Positions 36,995 to 47,799 of a stretch of 64,000 nt of DNA are shown one piece after another. Every line of letters starts with the position of its first letter. The first letter of the stretch is position 1. A program made the position numbers and the translations under genes. The notes under the pieces were generated by a model that ran no database searches, had not been told where the DNA came from, and saw only the letters and a list, made by a program, of their open reading frames with translations. The DNA comes from Hymenopus coronatus (taxonomy: Eukaryota > Arthropoda > Insecta > Mantodea > Hymenopodidae): contig CM060895.1 in assembly GCA_030762935.1 (NCBI GenBank), forward strand, positions 42,150,001-42,214,000, read 5' to 3'.

Positions 36995-37875
36995 GTTCGC
37001 ATGACTTCTCTACAAACTTTTGTTACAAAAGACTATTCCTTTATTAGCATTGTGGCAACCGAGATAAACATTAGCAGAAATGGTTGTATCAGCTCCTGCT
37101 AAGGGAAGTAAAATAATACACTAGGTTAAGCGATAGAAAAATCGTTTCAAAAGCCAATCGCTATGTAAAATTCTGTTCGCTCTTCACGGCTACGAGTAAA
37201 ACAGAAAAGTGAGATGAAGTAAAAGATGGCCTGCCGTTTAAGAAAAGTATTAAGTAGATTAAAATTGAAATCATAAACAGGGAATGTCTCGGAACAATTA
37301 ACTTTATACACACCACACACACATACACACACGCACACTCACACAAAGAAAAGTATATGACATAAATTGTGCGTTTTAACGAAATCCACATATTTTGTGT
37401 AGTAAGATTTTGACTAACTCTTATGGTTTTCCTGTTATGCGACATTCATCCAGAATGAAGAGGTCTTCGGTGGCTATTCCCGAAAATTCAAGATATACGA
37501 GTACATTTTATCATGCATAACTTTAATATATGGTGTTTAAATCAAAATCGTTAGAGTCCTTTTTGAGAATAAAACCTTTAAAAAAATTTTCCACGTAACG
37601 GGTAGTTTGGGGTGCAGGGATTTTCTGTCGCAAACTAAGGTGCCAAACTTAAATACCAACTTTGGTATTTAATGGTCTTTCCCCCTTTAAGTTATAATGT
37701 GTCCAAACACACGCACGCACACATACACAGGACCTATTTTATAAAAATATATTTTTTTTCGGATTCAGGAAACCTCAAAACATTCATTCCCATGAAACCT
37801 TTACACCGAATTTTTGGATGGAATACAATAGTAATCCATATCTACTATATGCATAATACGTGTAGAGATTGTAAT
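36995..37875 (-). mobile_element. Family A copy 16 (reversed)
   Basis: Starts near 'gttcgcatgacttctctaca' and ends 'ataatacgtgtagagattgt'. It has CA tracts at about 37305-37345 and 37706-37730, so one is in an unusual position. Confidence 0.75.
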
Positions 37876-37879
37876 ACAT

Positions 37880-38319
37880 TGATATTTGTATTATTTTACA
37901 AGTATACAAATCGGCGCTTAATAACAACCGCCACTGCACTCATTGACCTTTCTTTTCACCATTACCTTTTCTTTTTTGAAACTATGTGGCGTTAATCTAC
38001 TTTGCGGGTTGCGTGGCAAGTCTTTCGGGATTTGCTCCTACCTGCCACTGTGGATCTGTTGTGGGTACACTCCCAGAAAAGCACGGATGAATGATTTTGA
38101 ATAGGGATAGTAAGCCGAGGAAAAATATTTTTTCTTCTCTCTGAAGATGAGGATCAACGTCATCGATTACTACAGACCAGAAAATTGTGGATTTTATGTT
38201 TTTTTATTGTTTCATTTGTTTAGCCCCCTTTAATTTCTAGTCATATTCCGCGGCTTTGTCCTGAGAAACAACTGTAGGTGTTTTTCTAGCTGAACTTTAG
38301 GTTTCTTAACGTTGGTTTT
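37880..38319. other. Unassigned spacer
   Basis: Nothing recognised. Confidence 0.4.
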
Positions 38320-38327
38320 TCAGTTTT

Positions 38328-38480
38328 ATACTATTAATCACACACTCATTCACTTTCACATACATACTCTCAGACTCTGTGGGGATAAGAAATGATTCTG
38401 GTAAGGAAAAATTCCCCGCACTAGCGGAAATCGAACCTGGTATCTCTGGATGGGAAGCCTGACCACTCAACCGCAGATGC
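38328..38480 (-). mobile_element. SINE C copy 3 (reversed)
   Basis: On the plus strand: 'cacacactcattcactttca', 'agactctgtggggataagaa', 'atgattctggtaaggaaaaa', 'gaaatcgaacctggtatctc' (B-box side) and 'gaccactcaaccgcaga' (A-box side). Same order as the other C copies. Confidence 0.75.
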
Positions 38481-38729
38481 AATCTTATGGTTCGCCAAAT
38501 CGCCTCGCTTTGGTGCATCATGGCGCAGGGGATCGTGGGTTCGAGTCCCGTCTTGGGCATTGGTGTTTGTGTGTTTGTGAATGTGTACATGTACCTATGT
38601 GTATTTGAAAGAGAAAGGTAAACAAGGGAAATTTAGGGATAAAGGAAAAAAAAAAAAAAAGAGGAATAAGAAAAGGGCCGTAGTCCCGACTAGACTCCGG
38701 AACTGAATTTTGTTATAAAAAAAAAAAAG
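38481..38729 (+). mobile_element. Second tRNA-arm-bearing SINE-like unit with A-rich tail
   Basis: A T-arm-like 'cgtgggttcgagtcccg' at about 38534-38550 is followed by TG-rich sequence, an A16 run (38644-38661), a short body and a second A12 run. It joins SINE C copy 3 in divergent orientation. The source tRNA is unclear. Confidence 0.5.
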
Positions 38730-40520
38730 GTCTGTATTTAGCCTTTTTGTGTAATTAAGTGTTTTTAATGTACCTTTGCTTAATTTTGACTATTTTTTTC
38801 CTGTTCAGCAAAGCCTAATCTCAATACCAATTTATTTTAACTAATACGCACTGCTACAACAGTTGAGTAACAGTTGAGAGGACCCTTTCTATTGTATTCT
38901 GGCCGTTAGTACCAGCACAGGGATGACGTTCTGGAATATACACGTCTAGCGAGAAATTACATAAGCTTCTCTTAATATCCCATTATGCTTTACCAGCATC
39001 GTGACACTGACACTGACATAAGGTTGAATTTTCACAATTTATGAAAGAAGCCCGACTGTAAACATCCTAAAACTGAGTTTAGCAAAATTCCTTTCTTGTG
39101 ATAACTTGTATCCTAATTTGGAGCTACTCAGAGGTAAGTTGCATAATACTAAAACCTATTCTTGTTTTTGAAATACATTAATTAAATATGTAATTGATAC
39201 TGAAATAATTAATTAATTTGAACCACTCTTTTAGTTGCTTTTTCCAGTTTAAGGCCTTTTTGGACATTTTAGGCAATTTATAGGTCTTCAACTTCCTAGC
39301 CTTAGTTATAAACAAACATAGAACAATAGAGTAGGCTGACTTTTTAACCTAATAGTCTATAAGCTGGATTTGGTGATAAATTGGCCATACAGATTGGCGC
39401 AAGGGAGTGCTCAAATATTGTGTTCCCAATCAGCTTAAATAAGTTGTGTTACGTAATTAAAATGAGTTCTATGCATATAAGATCTTTAAATGTGTACACA
39501 AAACATGAGTTTGTCTTCAAAAATACACCGTGGCTCTTTTCTTCATCTTTGTGGTGCACACAACTAAATTTGGAATTATTCTGACGAAGATGCTACATTT
39601 CCAGTTAAACAATTGCAGTTTACGGTCTAACACTCCTGGCCAGGATCTTCAGACGGCTGGTTTAGTTTCAAGGAAACTAGCTTGAAGTCTCATGGCCATC
39701 TCTCATCTTGTATTTTCATTAACTCTTTTGCTTCATGGAATTATGTTTTTACCTTGATGTTTATGAAGTTACGTGTTTTTTTACTCCAGAAACTAAATAA
39801 TGTGGAGGTCAATGAAAGCTCCCAGGCAAGAATCATAACAAAGTGGAGCATGGTTTTTAGACAGACTTAAATTATAAGGAGTGAAAGATAGTTTAATAGC
39901 TACAATTCCGGAGACCCTTTTATACTTAAAACCTATATTATGACTTTCAGTAGGAGGCTGCAGACGGTTTGGAACAAAAATATTAACAAAAGTGCATACA
40001 TAACGAATGACATGAATGAGTTTTCATTACAAGCGTTGTGAGACAGTCTGTATTAACATTGTCAGTTCAGTATTTACGACTCCACGTTCAGGCGCGGCTG
40101 TTGGAATTACTTAGAGAATGACACCTTGTACAGAAGGTAATTGCCTGGCCCGGCCTAATGCATTTCTTAGAATTGTGAGGCGAGCACAATAAGGATTGAT
40201 AGGTAAGGGTTGGGAGGAGAATTGCACTCGCCAAGTAGATAGAGTTCATTGCTATAGTTGATATCTGAGTGTCGAGTAGTGTAATGAATTATAATTGTTG
40301 TGGAGATATGGAATTCAGCGAAAACCACAAAAGGAAAACCTTTAGTTCTGTATAACGGGCATCAGTATATATTGGATTATACCAACAAAGAAGAAGTAAC
40401 CAGTACATAGCAACCGACTCTTTAAATGATTGGCCATCTTATTCCCTTATTCTCGTTGTGAAATATGTAATAAACATTTCTGTAACTATTAATCTCAAAC
40501 ACCTACTAAATGTAAAATGC
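38730..40520. other. AT-rich stretch, nothing recognised
   Basis: Upstream flank of the tRNA pair. No convincing frame or repeat. Confidence 0.45.
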
Positions 40521-40524
40521 ATGA

Positions 40525-40595
40525 GCATCGGTGGTTCAGTGGTAGAATGCTCGCCTGCCACGCGGGCGGCCCGGGTTCGATTCCCGGCCGATGCA
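40525..40595 (+). tRNA. tRNA-Gly (anticodon GCC)
   Basis: A 71-base cloverleaf. The 7-bp acceptor stem gcatcgg/ccgatgc is perfect with discriminator A. The D arm carries A box 'tggttcagtgg'. The anticodon loop ctgccac reads GCC. The T arm 'ccggg-ttcgatt-cccgg' is perfect and carries the B box. A T5 tract at 40601 is a ready pol III terminator. It appears identical to the usual fly tRNA-Gly(GCC) as I recall it. It decodes GGC and GGU. No intron and no CCA encoded, as expected in a eukaryote. It is 160 bp upstream of a tRNA-Ser gene in the same direction. Confidence 0.97.
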
Positions 40596-40755
40596 AATTA
40601 TTTTTATCCGTTGTTAATAAATCGGCACCAAGGTAACCAGGCTGTTATTTCACACATAACAGATCCCTCATTATGCAATCACCTCATTCCGTGCAGCAGC
40701 ATACGAACGAGTTTTTAGTGAATGCCTTCATCCTTTCTATTTTTGTTTGCACACA

Positions 40756-40837
40756 GCAGTCGTGGCCGAGTGGTTAAGGCGTCTGACTAGAAATCAGATT
40801 CCCTCTGGGAGCGTAGGTTCGAGTCCTACCGACTGCG
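40756..40837 (+). tRNA. tRNA-Ser (anticodon AGA)
   Basis: An 82-base class II tRNA. Acceptor stem gcagtcg/cgactgc is perfect with discriminator G, the identity base for Ser. The anticodon stem tctga/tcaga encloses loop ctagaaa (AGA, read as IGA after editing). A long variable arm and T arm 'gtagg-ttcgagt-cctac' follow. A T7 run begins at 40841 as terminator. It is the intact reference for the tandem tRNA-Ser array at 52.5-54.3 kb, but its flanks are not like the array spacers. Confidence 0.97.
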
Positions 40838-40954
40838 CAATTTTTTTATAAACACGAGCACTTTTCAGCAGGATAGTGACACAATGCTATTACGATTTGT
40901 ATCTCTTTGGTACGACGGTCAATTCATTATTTTGTCTTAGAAAACGCTGTACAT

Positions 40955-41699
40955 AAAAATCTGATGTGTTCCATTCATATGACTTTCTCTAGCTGTTACT
41001 CAAACAACTTTCCTTACAAAAGATTATTCTTTTAGCCACGACATGCTAATCAAGGTAAACATTAGCAGAAACAATCTTATTAGCTGTTTCCTTGTAAGAA
41101 GAAGGGTCATAAAGAAATACACTAGGCTAAATAGACATTCAAATCTTTTAAAAGCTGGTCCTGTGAAGCATTTGAATTTTGTTGCGCTTTAAATAGCCTG
41201 CAAAGTAAAACGGATGGAACGAAAAGTCACTTCCCGTTTGAGAAAAGTTTAAGTGGTTTGAAATTGAAACCAATAACAAGGAATATATCAGAAACGGTCA
41301 TCACTACATAAAAAATGTATACGACATAAATTGTGTTTTAACGAGATCTACAGTTTTTGTGTAGTAAGATTTTGTCTATCTCTTACGCTTTAATCGTTAT
41401 TCAAAATTCAGCAAAACTCATCCAGTATAAAAAGGTCTTCACAGGCTATTCCCAGAAAGTTCAAAATATTCATTTTATTTGTGATGTAAATATCTATAGT
41501 ATACGTTATTTTAACCAAAATCCTTAAAGCTATTTTTGAGATAAACAAACATTTCAAAAATGTTTCCATATAAAGGATATTTTTTGATGAGAGCAGGATT
41601 TTCTTGAAAATCTTCGTAGGTATCGCCTCCTTGGAAGATACTAAGATAAATGCCAAGTTTGGTATTTACGTTCTTTCGATTTTGAGCTATATTATCCAA

Positions 41700-41734
<35 letters not shown>

Positions 41735-41872
41735 ACATGGACCATTTTCTAAAAATGCTTTTTACCGATTCAGGGGTCCTCAAAACACATATCGACATCG
41801 AATTTATAGGTGAAATACAACACCTTCACTATCCACTACGTACGTTGTAAGTACATACGAGAAAGTAAAAAT
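40955..41872 (-). mobile_element. Family A copy 17 (full length, reversed)
   Basis: Starts 'atctgatgtgttccattcat', ends 'cgagaaagtaaaaatgg'. CA/CG-rich microsatellite at about 41699-41734. It lies just downstream of the tRNA-Ser gene. Confidence 0.85.
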
Positions 41873-44102
41873 GGAAGTTTATACCAGGTACACATTTAGA
41901 ATATCAGGCTTTAATAAAGGGTGCATAGGAGCAAATATTTTCAATTTTTAAACTTAACTTAATCAGTTTATCGTCCCCGAATAGAGAACTTACACCTTCT
42001 AGAACTTATATCTGGTTAAAGTCTGTCTCTCTTAAGGGTACCAACCTATGAAAATTTCAAATTGAATGTTCTTAAGCAATTAAGTTCATATAGCTCTCTT
42101 GTTATATGTAACTAATTCTGGAATTTGGAGACAAATACATAAACTATTTTTTGAGAAAAACTATTTTTGTTTTTTTTAAATACTCTACCAAAATTGTCCT
42201 TACGATTCAATTTTCAAAACTTTGTAACAAAACTTCATATTTATGTTCCGCGAATATCACTTTAAAAATTATTGGATGCTTTTCAAATTGATTGAATATT
42301 ACTGCAGGAATAGGTATGATAAACTATTCGTTCATTCTTTTTTCATTATTTATGGATTAATTAATTTTGCTAATACAAATTATAATTAATTTTACTTAGA
42401 AAAACTAATTTGATAATTAATATTTATTACGATATTCAGAATCTCTGGTAGAAAAATTGGTTCAAAAGTGCACGGAAGAAGATTTTGAACATTTACATGT
42501 GTTAGAAAATCCATTTAGGGAACCACCCCTTTTTAAGTTTAAAGTGTCATTTGTTACCATTAAAACTTTCATTTGAAAGAAAACGAGACAAGTTTTCAAA
42601 TTGCAAGCGGCTGAAAATAACTTTGGCACATTGATCTACAAGAACCACAGTATATTAATGAGTTAAAATAAATCAATATTTTTAAGTATTTTGATGAATT
42701 TACACTGGTTGAACCGCTTAAGGAGGAAAAGATCCCGTCAAAACATCCAAACAGCTGTGTACGGAGAGCCAATAGTAGTACAGCAGCCACCGCGTCCGAA
42801 TTCCTAGAATTTGCTCGGCCTTGGCAATAGGCTGCATTAATCCAAACTTTTAATTTGACGTAGAACAGCGCAATTCAGTGCATTGAAATATCATGATTGT
42901 TACGTTCACATAACATCAACATAATTGATATCGTTTAAAGTAAGCTATAGGATATTAGGATGACATATTTATATGTATTAATAATAGAGACATGTAAAAT
43001 AAGAAATTTCATATTCTACACCATGCTTACTTTCATATGGGGAAAAGTAGTTTTACGTTTTGCAGTGTTTACAATTTAATTAACATGACAAAATACTTCA
43101 TATTTATAATATTTTTGGGAAAATCCTCATAATTTAAAAATTTTTCATGTTTCCTCCATATTTTATTTTTCAATAATGTCCACTAACATTGGGCCAGGCT
43201 TTTAAGATTCTGTTTGTGCAGTTTTCTGCGAAACAAATAAAGAAAAGTCTTTCAATAATGCCTCTAATTACAAAATAAATCACGGTTGCTTTTTACGTGT
43301 CTATTTTTATTGTGGATCGTTATTTTCATAACAATTTTGCGCAAACGAAGGCCAAGTTGCCGAAGGTTATGTGAAAGGAAGAATTATTCAGAACCCTGTT
43401 ATAGATCATGAGGTGAGACAAGAACAAATCTGCGCATAGAAAAAGCTACTTTCCTTCCCTCCATCTCTGAAACGGCTAAGAGGGAGAGTACAGCTGCCAG
43501 CTTGGCGCGGATGACTAAACATAACCACAATAGTGTGCAACGTTAAACATGAAAGTAATTGTTGGCACATATCCATAGTTATAATGAAATCACTTTGTTC
43601 GCTCTAAAGCTAATTTTATTCACTGTCATTAGCGATATGTAGAGAATGAGACGTACTATTTTGTTTGAAGGAATGTCAATATCTTTATTTTTGGTTGCGA
43701 CCCAATTTATCACACAATTAGTTGGCAAACATGAACATAGCCAACCGTAAGTAATATTACTGTACTCACAGCTCCTCAGCAGAGAACTTTGGAATTTGCA
43801 AAATTTACGGATCGGTTTCCCTTAAATCCAAAAAATGTAGGACAATAAAATACCGCATTGGCCGAAGATGATAATCATACATCCGCGTGGCATAGAACAT
43901 TTATTAATCTGCAAGGATTTTCTAGTAGTAGTAGTAGAAGTAGAGTAGCAGTTTTAGAGCGCATCAACTGTAGGGGGTTATTAACGCCCATGCATAGAAT
44001 TTCAGTAACAACAGATAAAAACTACAACCGCCTCCTAAGGAAACGACCAGTAGTCAGGGGAAACTAAAACAGCAAGAAAGTAAACGACGAGGCAATGTGA
44101 AG
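41873..44102. other. AT-rich stretch, nothing recognised
   Basis: No RNA gene, repeat family or convincing frame seen in about 2.2 kb. The 3' end of the following reversed LINE may extend into 44040-44102. Confidence 0.4.
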
Positions 44103-44870
44103 TCAGATAAAACTGTATAGTCTGCTTTCGCGTAAGAATAAAATGACATCATCGTCGTCGGATAAAATTATGCTGAGACTGGGGGACAACCGGAGTTTAT
44201 TACGATTACCAGTGAAATTGTGGGGACCCAGAAGGTGTTTCACGATGATGGGTAGCGTACAAAAGGAACACAGCGGTTGATCCTTACCTTGGAGGAGATG
44301 CCTATGCGTCAAGTGTGTGTGACCAATCCGGAGGCGGCAAAAATTAACCTCCTCGCGACGGTTCTTACGGCAGGATGTTTTCCAAGGACTTATAGTGCGC
44401 TTTATTTCGGTAAGTTTATAAGATGCGATTGCCATCGGGAGTATAGCTGACGCTGAAGACAGTGCTGTACATCATGAGGTAGCACCTGAGATACATCAAG
44501 ATGGGTTTTCGCTAATGCCTGTTTTGCGGCTTCATTTCCTGATATGCCTACGTGACCTGGTACCCAACACAGTACAACTGCGTAGCGGTGTTGTAACAGC
44601 GAGTGAATTAGTAACTGCACTCGTTGTACAAGGGGATGGGTAGAATACAAAGCAGAGATAGATTGTAAAGCACTGAGGCTATCTGTGCAGATGACATATC
44701 GAGAGTCAGCAGATACAGCAGAGCCTGGTGGATAGCTGTCAGTTCGGCTGTAAAAATACTGTTAAAAGAGTGAAGCTTGTAGGACTGTGTGACATGGGCA
44801 GTATGAAATGAACAGCTCACTGAGGTGCCGTTAGAGGAACCGTCGGTGTGTATAAAGTGAAACTATGGGT
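44103..44870 (-). pseudogene. LINE pol fragment: RNase H domain and C-terminal tail
   Basis: Read on the minus strand, this is the 3' end of the pol ORF of an RNase H-bearing non-LTR retrotransposon (I/R1/Loa-like group). RNase H motifs in order: HTDGSSNGTS (first Asp), IFTAELTAIHQALLYL (Glu), then a one-base shift of frame near 44705, VICTDSLSALQSI (second Asp), and VVLCWVPGHVGISGNEAAKQ. The last motif normally ends in an Asp ('NE.AD'); here it is Lys. After another shift near 44415 come RTISPWKTSCRKN, RLRIGHTHLTHRHLL and CSFCTLPIIVKHLL, the terminal zinc-finger-like segment. It is the downstream half of an element whose upstream half lies at 46453-46935. Confidence 0.85.
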
Positions 44871-44876
44871 AAGCGG

Positions 44877-46446
44877 TCTCTGCCTTCACAGAGTAAGCAT
44901 GGGAGGGAAACGCCGCAAGCCTGCCGCAGCCGCCCAAGAGCCAATCGAGGAGCCGCCGGAGACCGTCACCGCCAACGCCGACCCAGTCTCCCAGCCTACA
45001 ACCTCCGCCGAGCCTGAACCTGCCACCACGGAAAGTCACGCCGCAACCTCCTCTGCCGAAGCCTTACAATCCCCGCTGAACATCACAGCCGACAACACAC
45101 CGCCTACACCACTTACGTCGCCACCAGTACTAGACCTCTCCTCGCTGCCGCGCTTCTGCGCAGAGGTGCGTGGAGTTCACCGGCAGTTACCGGACGGTCT
45201 AGTACTCAACGCTGGCCGTCTTCGTTGGCCTTCACTCATGAAAGCCACGAGCATACACACTGAAAGAGGCCCGTCACCACTAGTCAGGCTGGAATTCTGG
45301 AACGAGGCGGACTACTGCGCCGCCTTAGCTGATGGGTTGCCTACTCTCGGGCAGGTGCTCACAGTTGAGCCCGGACGAAGCGTCCGTGTCTTCCCCTGTC
45401 GCCGGTGCTGCCAATACGGGCACTCCTCAGACGCCTGCACAGCCTCCGCCCGTTGCCACTACTGTGGCGCCGGATGTCTCACCTCCGCCTGCACCTACCA
45501 TGATTTGAGACGCCGGCCCGTGTACTGTACTACTTGCAACAGCGCAGGTCACTACACGGGTCAAGCGGTGTGCCCCAAACACCCACGCAGACAGATCCCA
45601 GCCATTCACCAGCCGCACGCCGCGCCACCACAACCAGCCTCTCATCAGCCGCACGCAGCACCACCACAGCCAACCTCTCATCCGCCAGCGCCCATCATCA
45701 ACTCCTCGCAGACAGAACAGCCACCGCAGACCTCCACACTCATCCAGCTCCAAAATGACCTTGCGACCAACACAGCCGAACTCCAAAATCTCCGTCTTGC
45801 AGTCAACACCATAACCGAACGCATCGCCACGTGGGAGGAAGCACTGACCCGCTCTCTGGCGGAGCTTCAGGCAACCGCCCGCAACCTTCAGTCTACACCT
45901 GAAGTACACCGGAAGAACGCCGCCTTGCGAGACCACTTCAACAGGAGCCTCAAGAAGGTGGTGGACTACATCAACAACTCGCGAATCTACAAGACCCACA
46001 AGCAACTCGACGAGCTGCTTCAACAACAGACTCGAGGACTGACAATAAGACTACAAGATATGACTCAGCAACTAACCTCAGCAATACATCAACGACCGAA
46101 CGCGCTAAGTTTTGGAACTATGGCCACGTCACCCAGAACTCACCTGGGAAGAGCTCCATCACCCCAATAACATGCCTTCTTGGTAAAATTATGCACCTCA
46201 AGTTTTGTAGGTCGACGTCAGGGCATTGCGCCATGTCGTTTGCCCCTACACCCCACGCTTCACAATATAGTTACCCACAATCACTCGGTTTGCTTCGGCG
46301 GTACCGGGCCCCATAACACCACTGATGCCCCAATAAATAGAGACACCACAGTATAAAATCCTTTCTCTCCCCTTTCCTTATTTCCTTCCCAAATACCCTA
46401 TATACCTGTTATCCCCATAACCTTTATTCCTGTTCCCCCCCCCCCA
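44877..46446 (+). mobile_element. ORF1-only non-LTR element 3 (HAL1-like, H1), nested insertion
   Basis: Inserted in opposite orientation into the RNase H LINE. The word 'aagcgg' is present at 44871-44876 and 46447-46452, a probable target duplication. The structure is a 22-base leader, intact ORF1 (44899-46170), a 3' UTR (46171 to about 46430) and a C-run ending in A. The 3' UTR matches element 1, including 'ttgtaggtcgacgtca', 'ccccaataaatag' and 'cctatatacctgttatcc'. No pol gene is present between ORF1 and the 3' UTR. Length is 1,570 bp. Confidence 0.85.
44899..46170 (+). CDS. Gag-like ORF1 protein of ORF1-only retroelement (intact, 423 aa)
   Basis: The ATG at 44899 (MGGKRRKPAAAAQEP) is chosen over one 17 codons upstream because it matches the start of element 1 at 14898. 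The upstream codons lie partly in the target LINE. Domains: basic then acidic/Pro/Thr-rich disordered N-terminus (1-95); conserved block RFCAEVRGVHRQLPDGLVLN to WNEADYCAALADGLP (about 100-170), a likely pre-CCHC nucleic-acid-binding fold; three zinc knuckles at about 180-245, CRRCCQYGHSSDAC, CHYCG with a following Cys/His, and CTTCNSAGHYTGQAVC; repeated Pro/His linker (HQPHAAPPQPAS units); helical, probably coiled-coil C-terminus. Known role in the family: RNA binding and RNP formation in the cytoplasm. It is the only intact retroelement ORF in the window. Confidence 0.85.
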   Translation: MGGKRRKPAAAAQEPIEEPPETVTANADPVSQPTTSAEPEPATTESHAATSSAEALQSPLNITADNTPPTPLTSPPVLDLSSLPRFCAEVRGVHRQLPDGLVLNAGRLRWPSLMKATSIHTERGPSPLVRLEFWNEADYCAALADGLPTLGQVLTVEPGRSVRVFPCRRCCQYGHSSDACTASARCHYCGAGCLTSACTYHDLRRRPVYCTTCNSAGHYTGQAVCPKHPRRQIPAIHQPHAAPPQPASHQPHAAPPQPTSHPPAPIINSSQTEQPPQTSTLIQLQNDLATNTAELQNLRLAVNTITERIATWEEALTRSLAELQATARNLQSTPEVHRKNAALRDHFNRSLKKVVDYINNSRIYKTHKQLDELLQQQTRGLTIRLQDMTQQLTSAIHQRPNALSFGTMATSPRTHLGRAPSPQ

Positions 46447-46452
46447 AAGCGG

Positions 46453-46935
46453 ATTTAAGCTATTCATAAGAGAGCCGGTAGATGAAAGGAGGGGTATCAA
46501 GTTTATTCAAGGCGGAGAGGTCGCAGTTTATTGCTGGGCGAAGACGTTTCCAGGGTACGGGTGTGCAGCGTACCATGGGTAGCGTCTTTGGCAGGGTCAC
46601 ACTGAGTCTGTCCAACAGAGAGCGAAAACTTATACCTAACGGGCGAGGGAGGGAAGGACGATCCGCATAAGAAGAAGCACAGAGAGGTTTAAGCATACCG
46701 CCTGTAGGATGGTCAAGCAAAGCACTAAGCTTTGTTGCATATTTGGCCAATAGAATTTCGCGACTCAGACAAAGAGAAGGTTCACCAGCCTCAGCAAGCA
46801 ACACCTCTATTCAGCTAGTGCGATAAGCTCCGGTACACAGGCAAATACCTGTATGGTGAACAGAGTCCTAAGGCTTGAGCGTTGTACGAGCGGCAGAGCC
46901 ATAAGCGACACTCCCATAATCTAAAATGGAGATTT
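46453..46935 (-). pseudogene. LINE pol fragment: C-terminal part of reverse transcriptase region
   Basis: Minus strand from about 46930: ISILDYGSVAYGSAARTTLK, then after a stop DSVHHTGICLCTGAYRTS, then after another stop IEVLLAEAGEPSLCLSREIL, ending near FIYRLSYE. Relatives read 'LDYG...YGSA....L..LD..QH..LRL..GA.RTSP..SL..EAGEP.L..R'. This is the stretch between the RT thumb and RNase H. The RT catalytic YADD box is not present, so the element is 5' truncated at about 46935. The sequence continues on the far side of element 3 (44870 downward) with the RNase H domain. Confidence 0.8.
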
Positions 46936-46987
46936 TCTAGTGAAATACATTATACATAGTAAATAAATATGAGATAATAGAATAGAC

Positions 46988-47058
46988 CGCATTGGCCAGG
47001 AATCAAACCCGGGCGGCCCGCTTGGCAGGTGAGCATTCTACCACTGAACTACCAATGC
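46988..47058 (-). pseudogene. tRNA-Gly (GCC) pseudogene
   Basis: 71 bases, the same length as the intact gene at 40525. Acceptor stem gcattgg/ccaatgc is intact and the anticodon remains GCC. The anticodon stem has an A-C mismatch (ctcac/gcggg), the D arm changes to 'tagttcagtgg' and the T loop to 'tttgatt'. No T-run lies just downstream on the minus strand. It adjoins the truncated 5' end of the LINE pol fragment. It could be a weak gene, but pseudogene is more likely. Confidence 0.75.
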
Positions 47059-47059
47059 T

Positions 47060-47290
47060 GCTGCTGTGAAATGACTTTCATGCTAACCATCCAAAAACTG
47101 TACGTTGGAACCCAGAGAAGTAGTCTTAATATGTATAATGTACAGATGCTTTCCACAACAACAACCAAGCTGAGTAGGTAGCCAGGTGCAGCAGTATACA
47201 CAGACAGTAGAATCACGTTATCTCTATTAAAAGAAAACAATAAAACACAATACATTAATAATGCTAGTAGGGTGCTACAACGACGTTACT
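47060..47290. other. Short unassigned spacer
   Basis: Nothing recognised between the tRNA-Gly pseudogene and the next LINE remnant. Confidence 0.4.
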
Positions 47291-47299
47291 GGATGATTC

Positions 47300-47790
47300 A
47301 CTTTAGTTGAGTGAAGGCATTGTTGGTATCGTAGGTAATGAATTGACTTACACATTAGATAAAGAAGCCTGTACAGGAGAAGCAATAATAACAGTAAAAT
47401 TACCAAATCCACCACCAAACCAGAAATTAAAAGGCCAGGTATGGAAAAATGGCAGACTAGATGGTAATACCACAAAAAGGACAGTGATTACATCATTTTC
47501 CCCCTTAATTAAGAAAGATGAAAATAAAGCTCCCAACAATCACAGGATTTACTGTAATAGGAAAACTAAATCCTATTTACATCGAATTCCCTTAATATAT
47601 GACCCAACATGCGCATGCACCAGAGCTCAATAGCCATCTAATATACGACTGTAAAAAAATAGAACATCAGAGAAGAATATTAATAAAATAAATTATTCAG
47701 ATTGGATATACCATTCCAGTGAGTAATAAACAACTAATATTCCGGCATTTACGAAGTTTTTGTAAATATATTAAATCAATAAATATCTAA
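47300..47790 (+). pseudogene. LINE pol tail, second RNase H-bearing family
   Basis: Begins EGIVGIVGNELTYTLDKEAC, matching the RNase H motif 'GH.GI.GNE.AD.LAKEA'. After an eroded middle it reads KSYLHRIPLIYDPTCACTRA, a stop, HLIYDCKKIEHQRRILIK, a stop, then IPVSNKQLIFRHLRSFCKYIKSIN and a terminal stop at 47790. Relatives show 'SYLHRF.I...P.CPC......DHLIY.CK.L..QR..L' and end '...L..FVKFI.SI'. This is a different lineage from the fragment at 44103-46935. 5' truncated and dead. The flanking 47800-48000 is its AT-rich 3' side. Confidence 0.75.
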
Positions 47791-47799
47791 ACCAAACAG

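Noticed and set aside
45427..46026. 199-codon minus-strand frame
   Set aside because: Antisense shadow of the intact ORF1 at 44899-46170.
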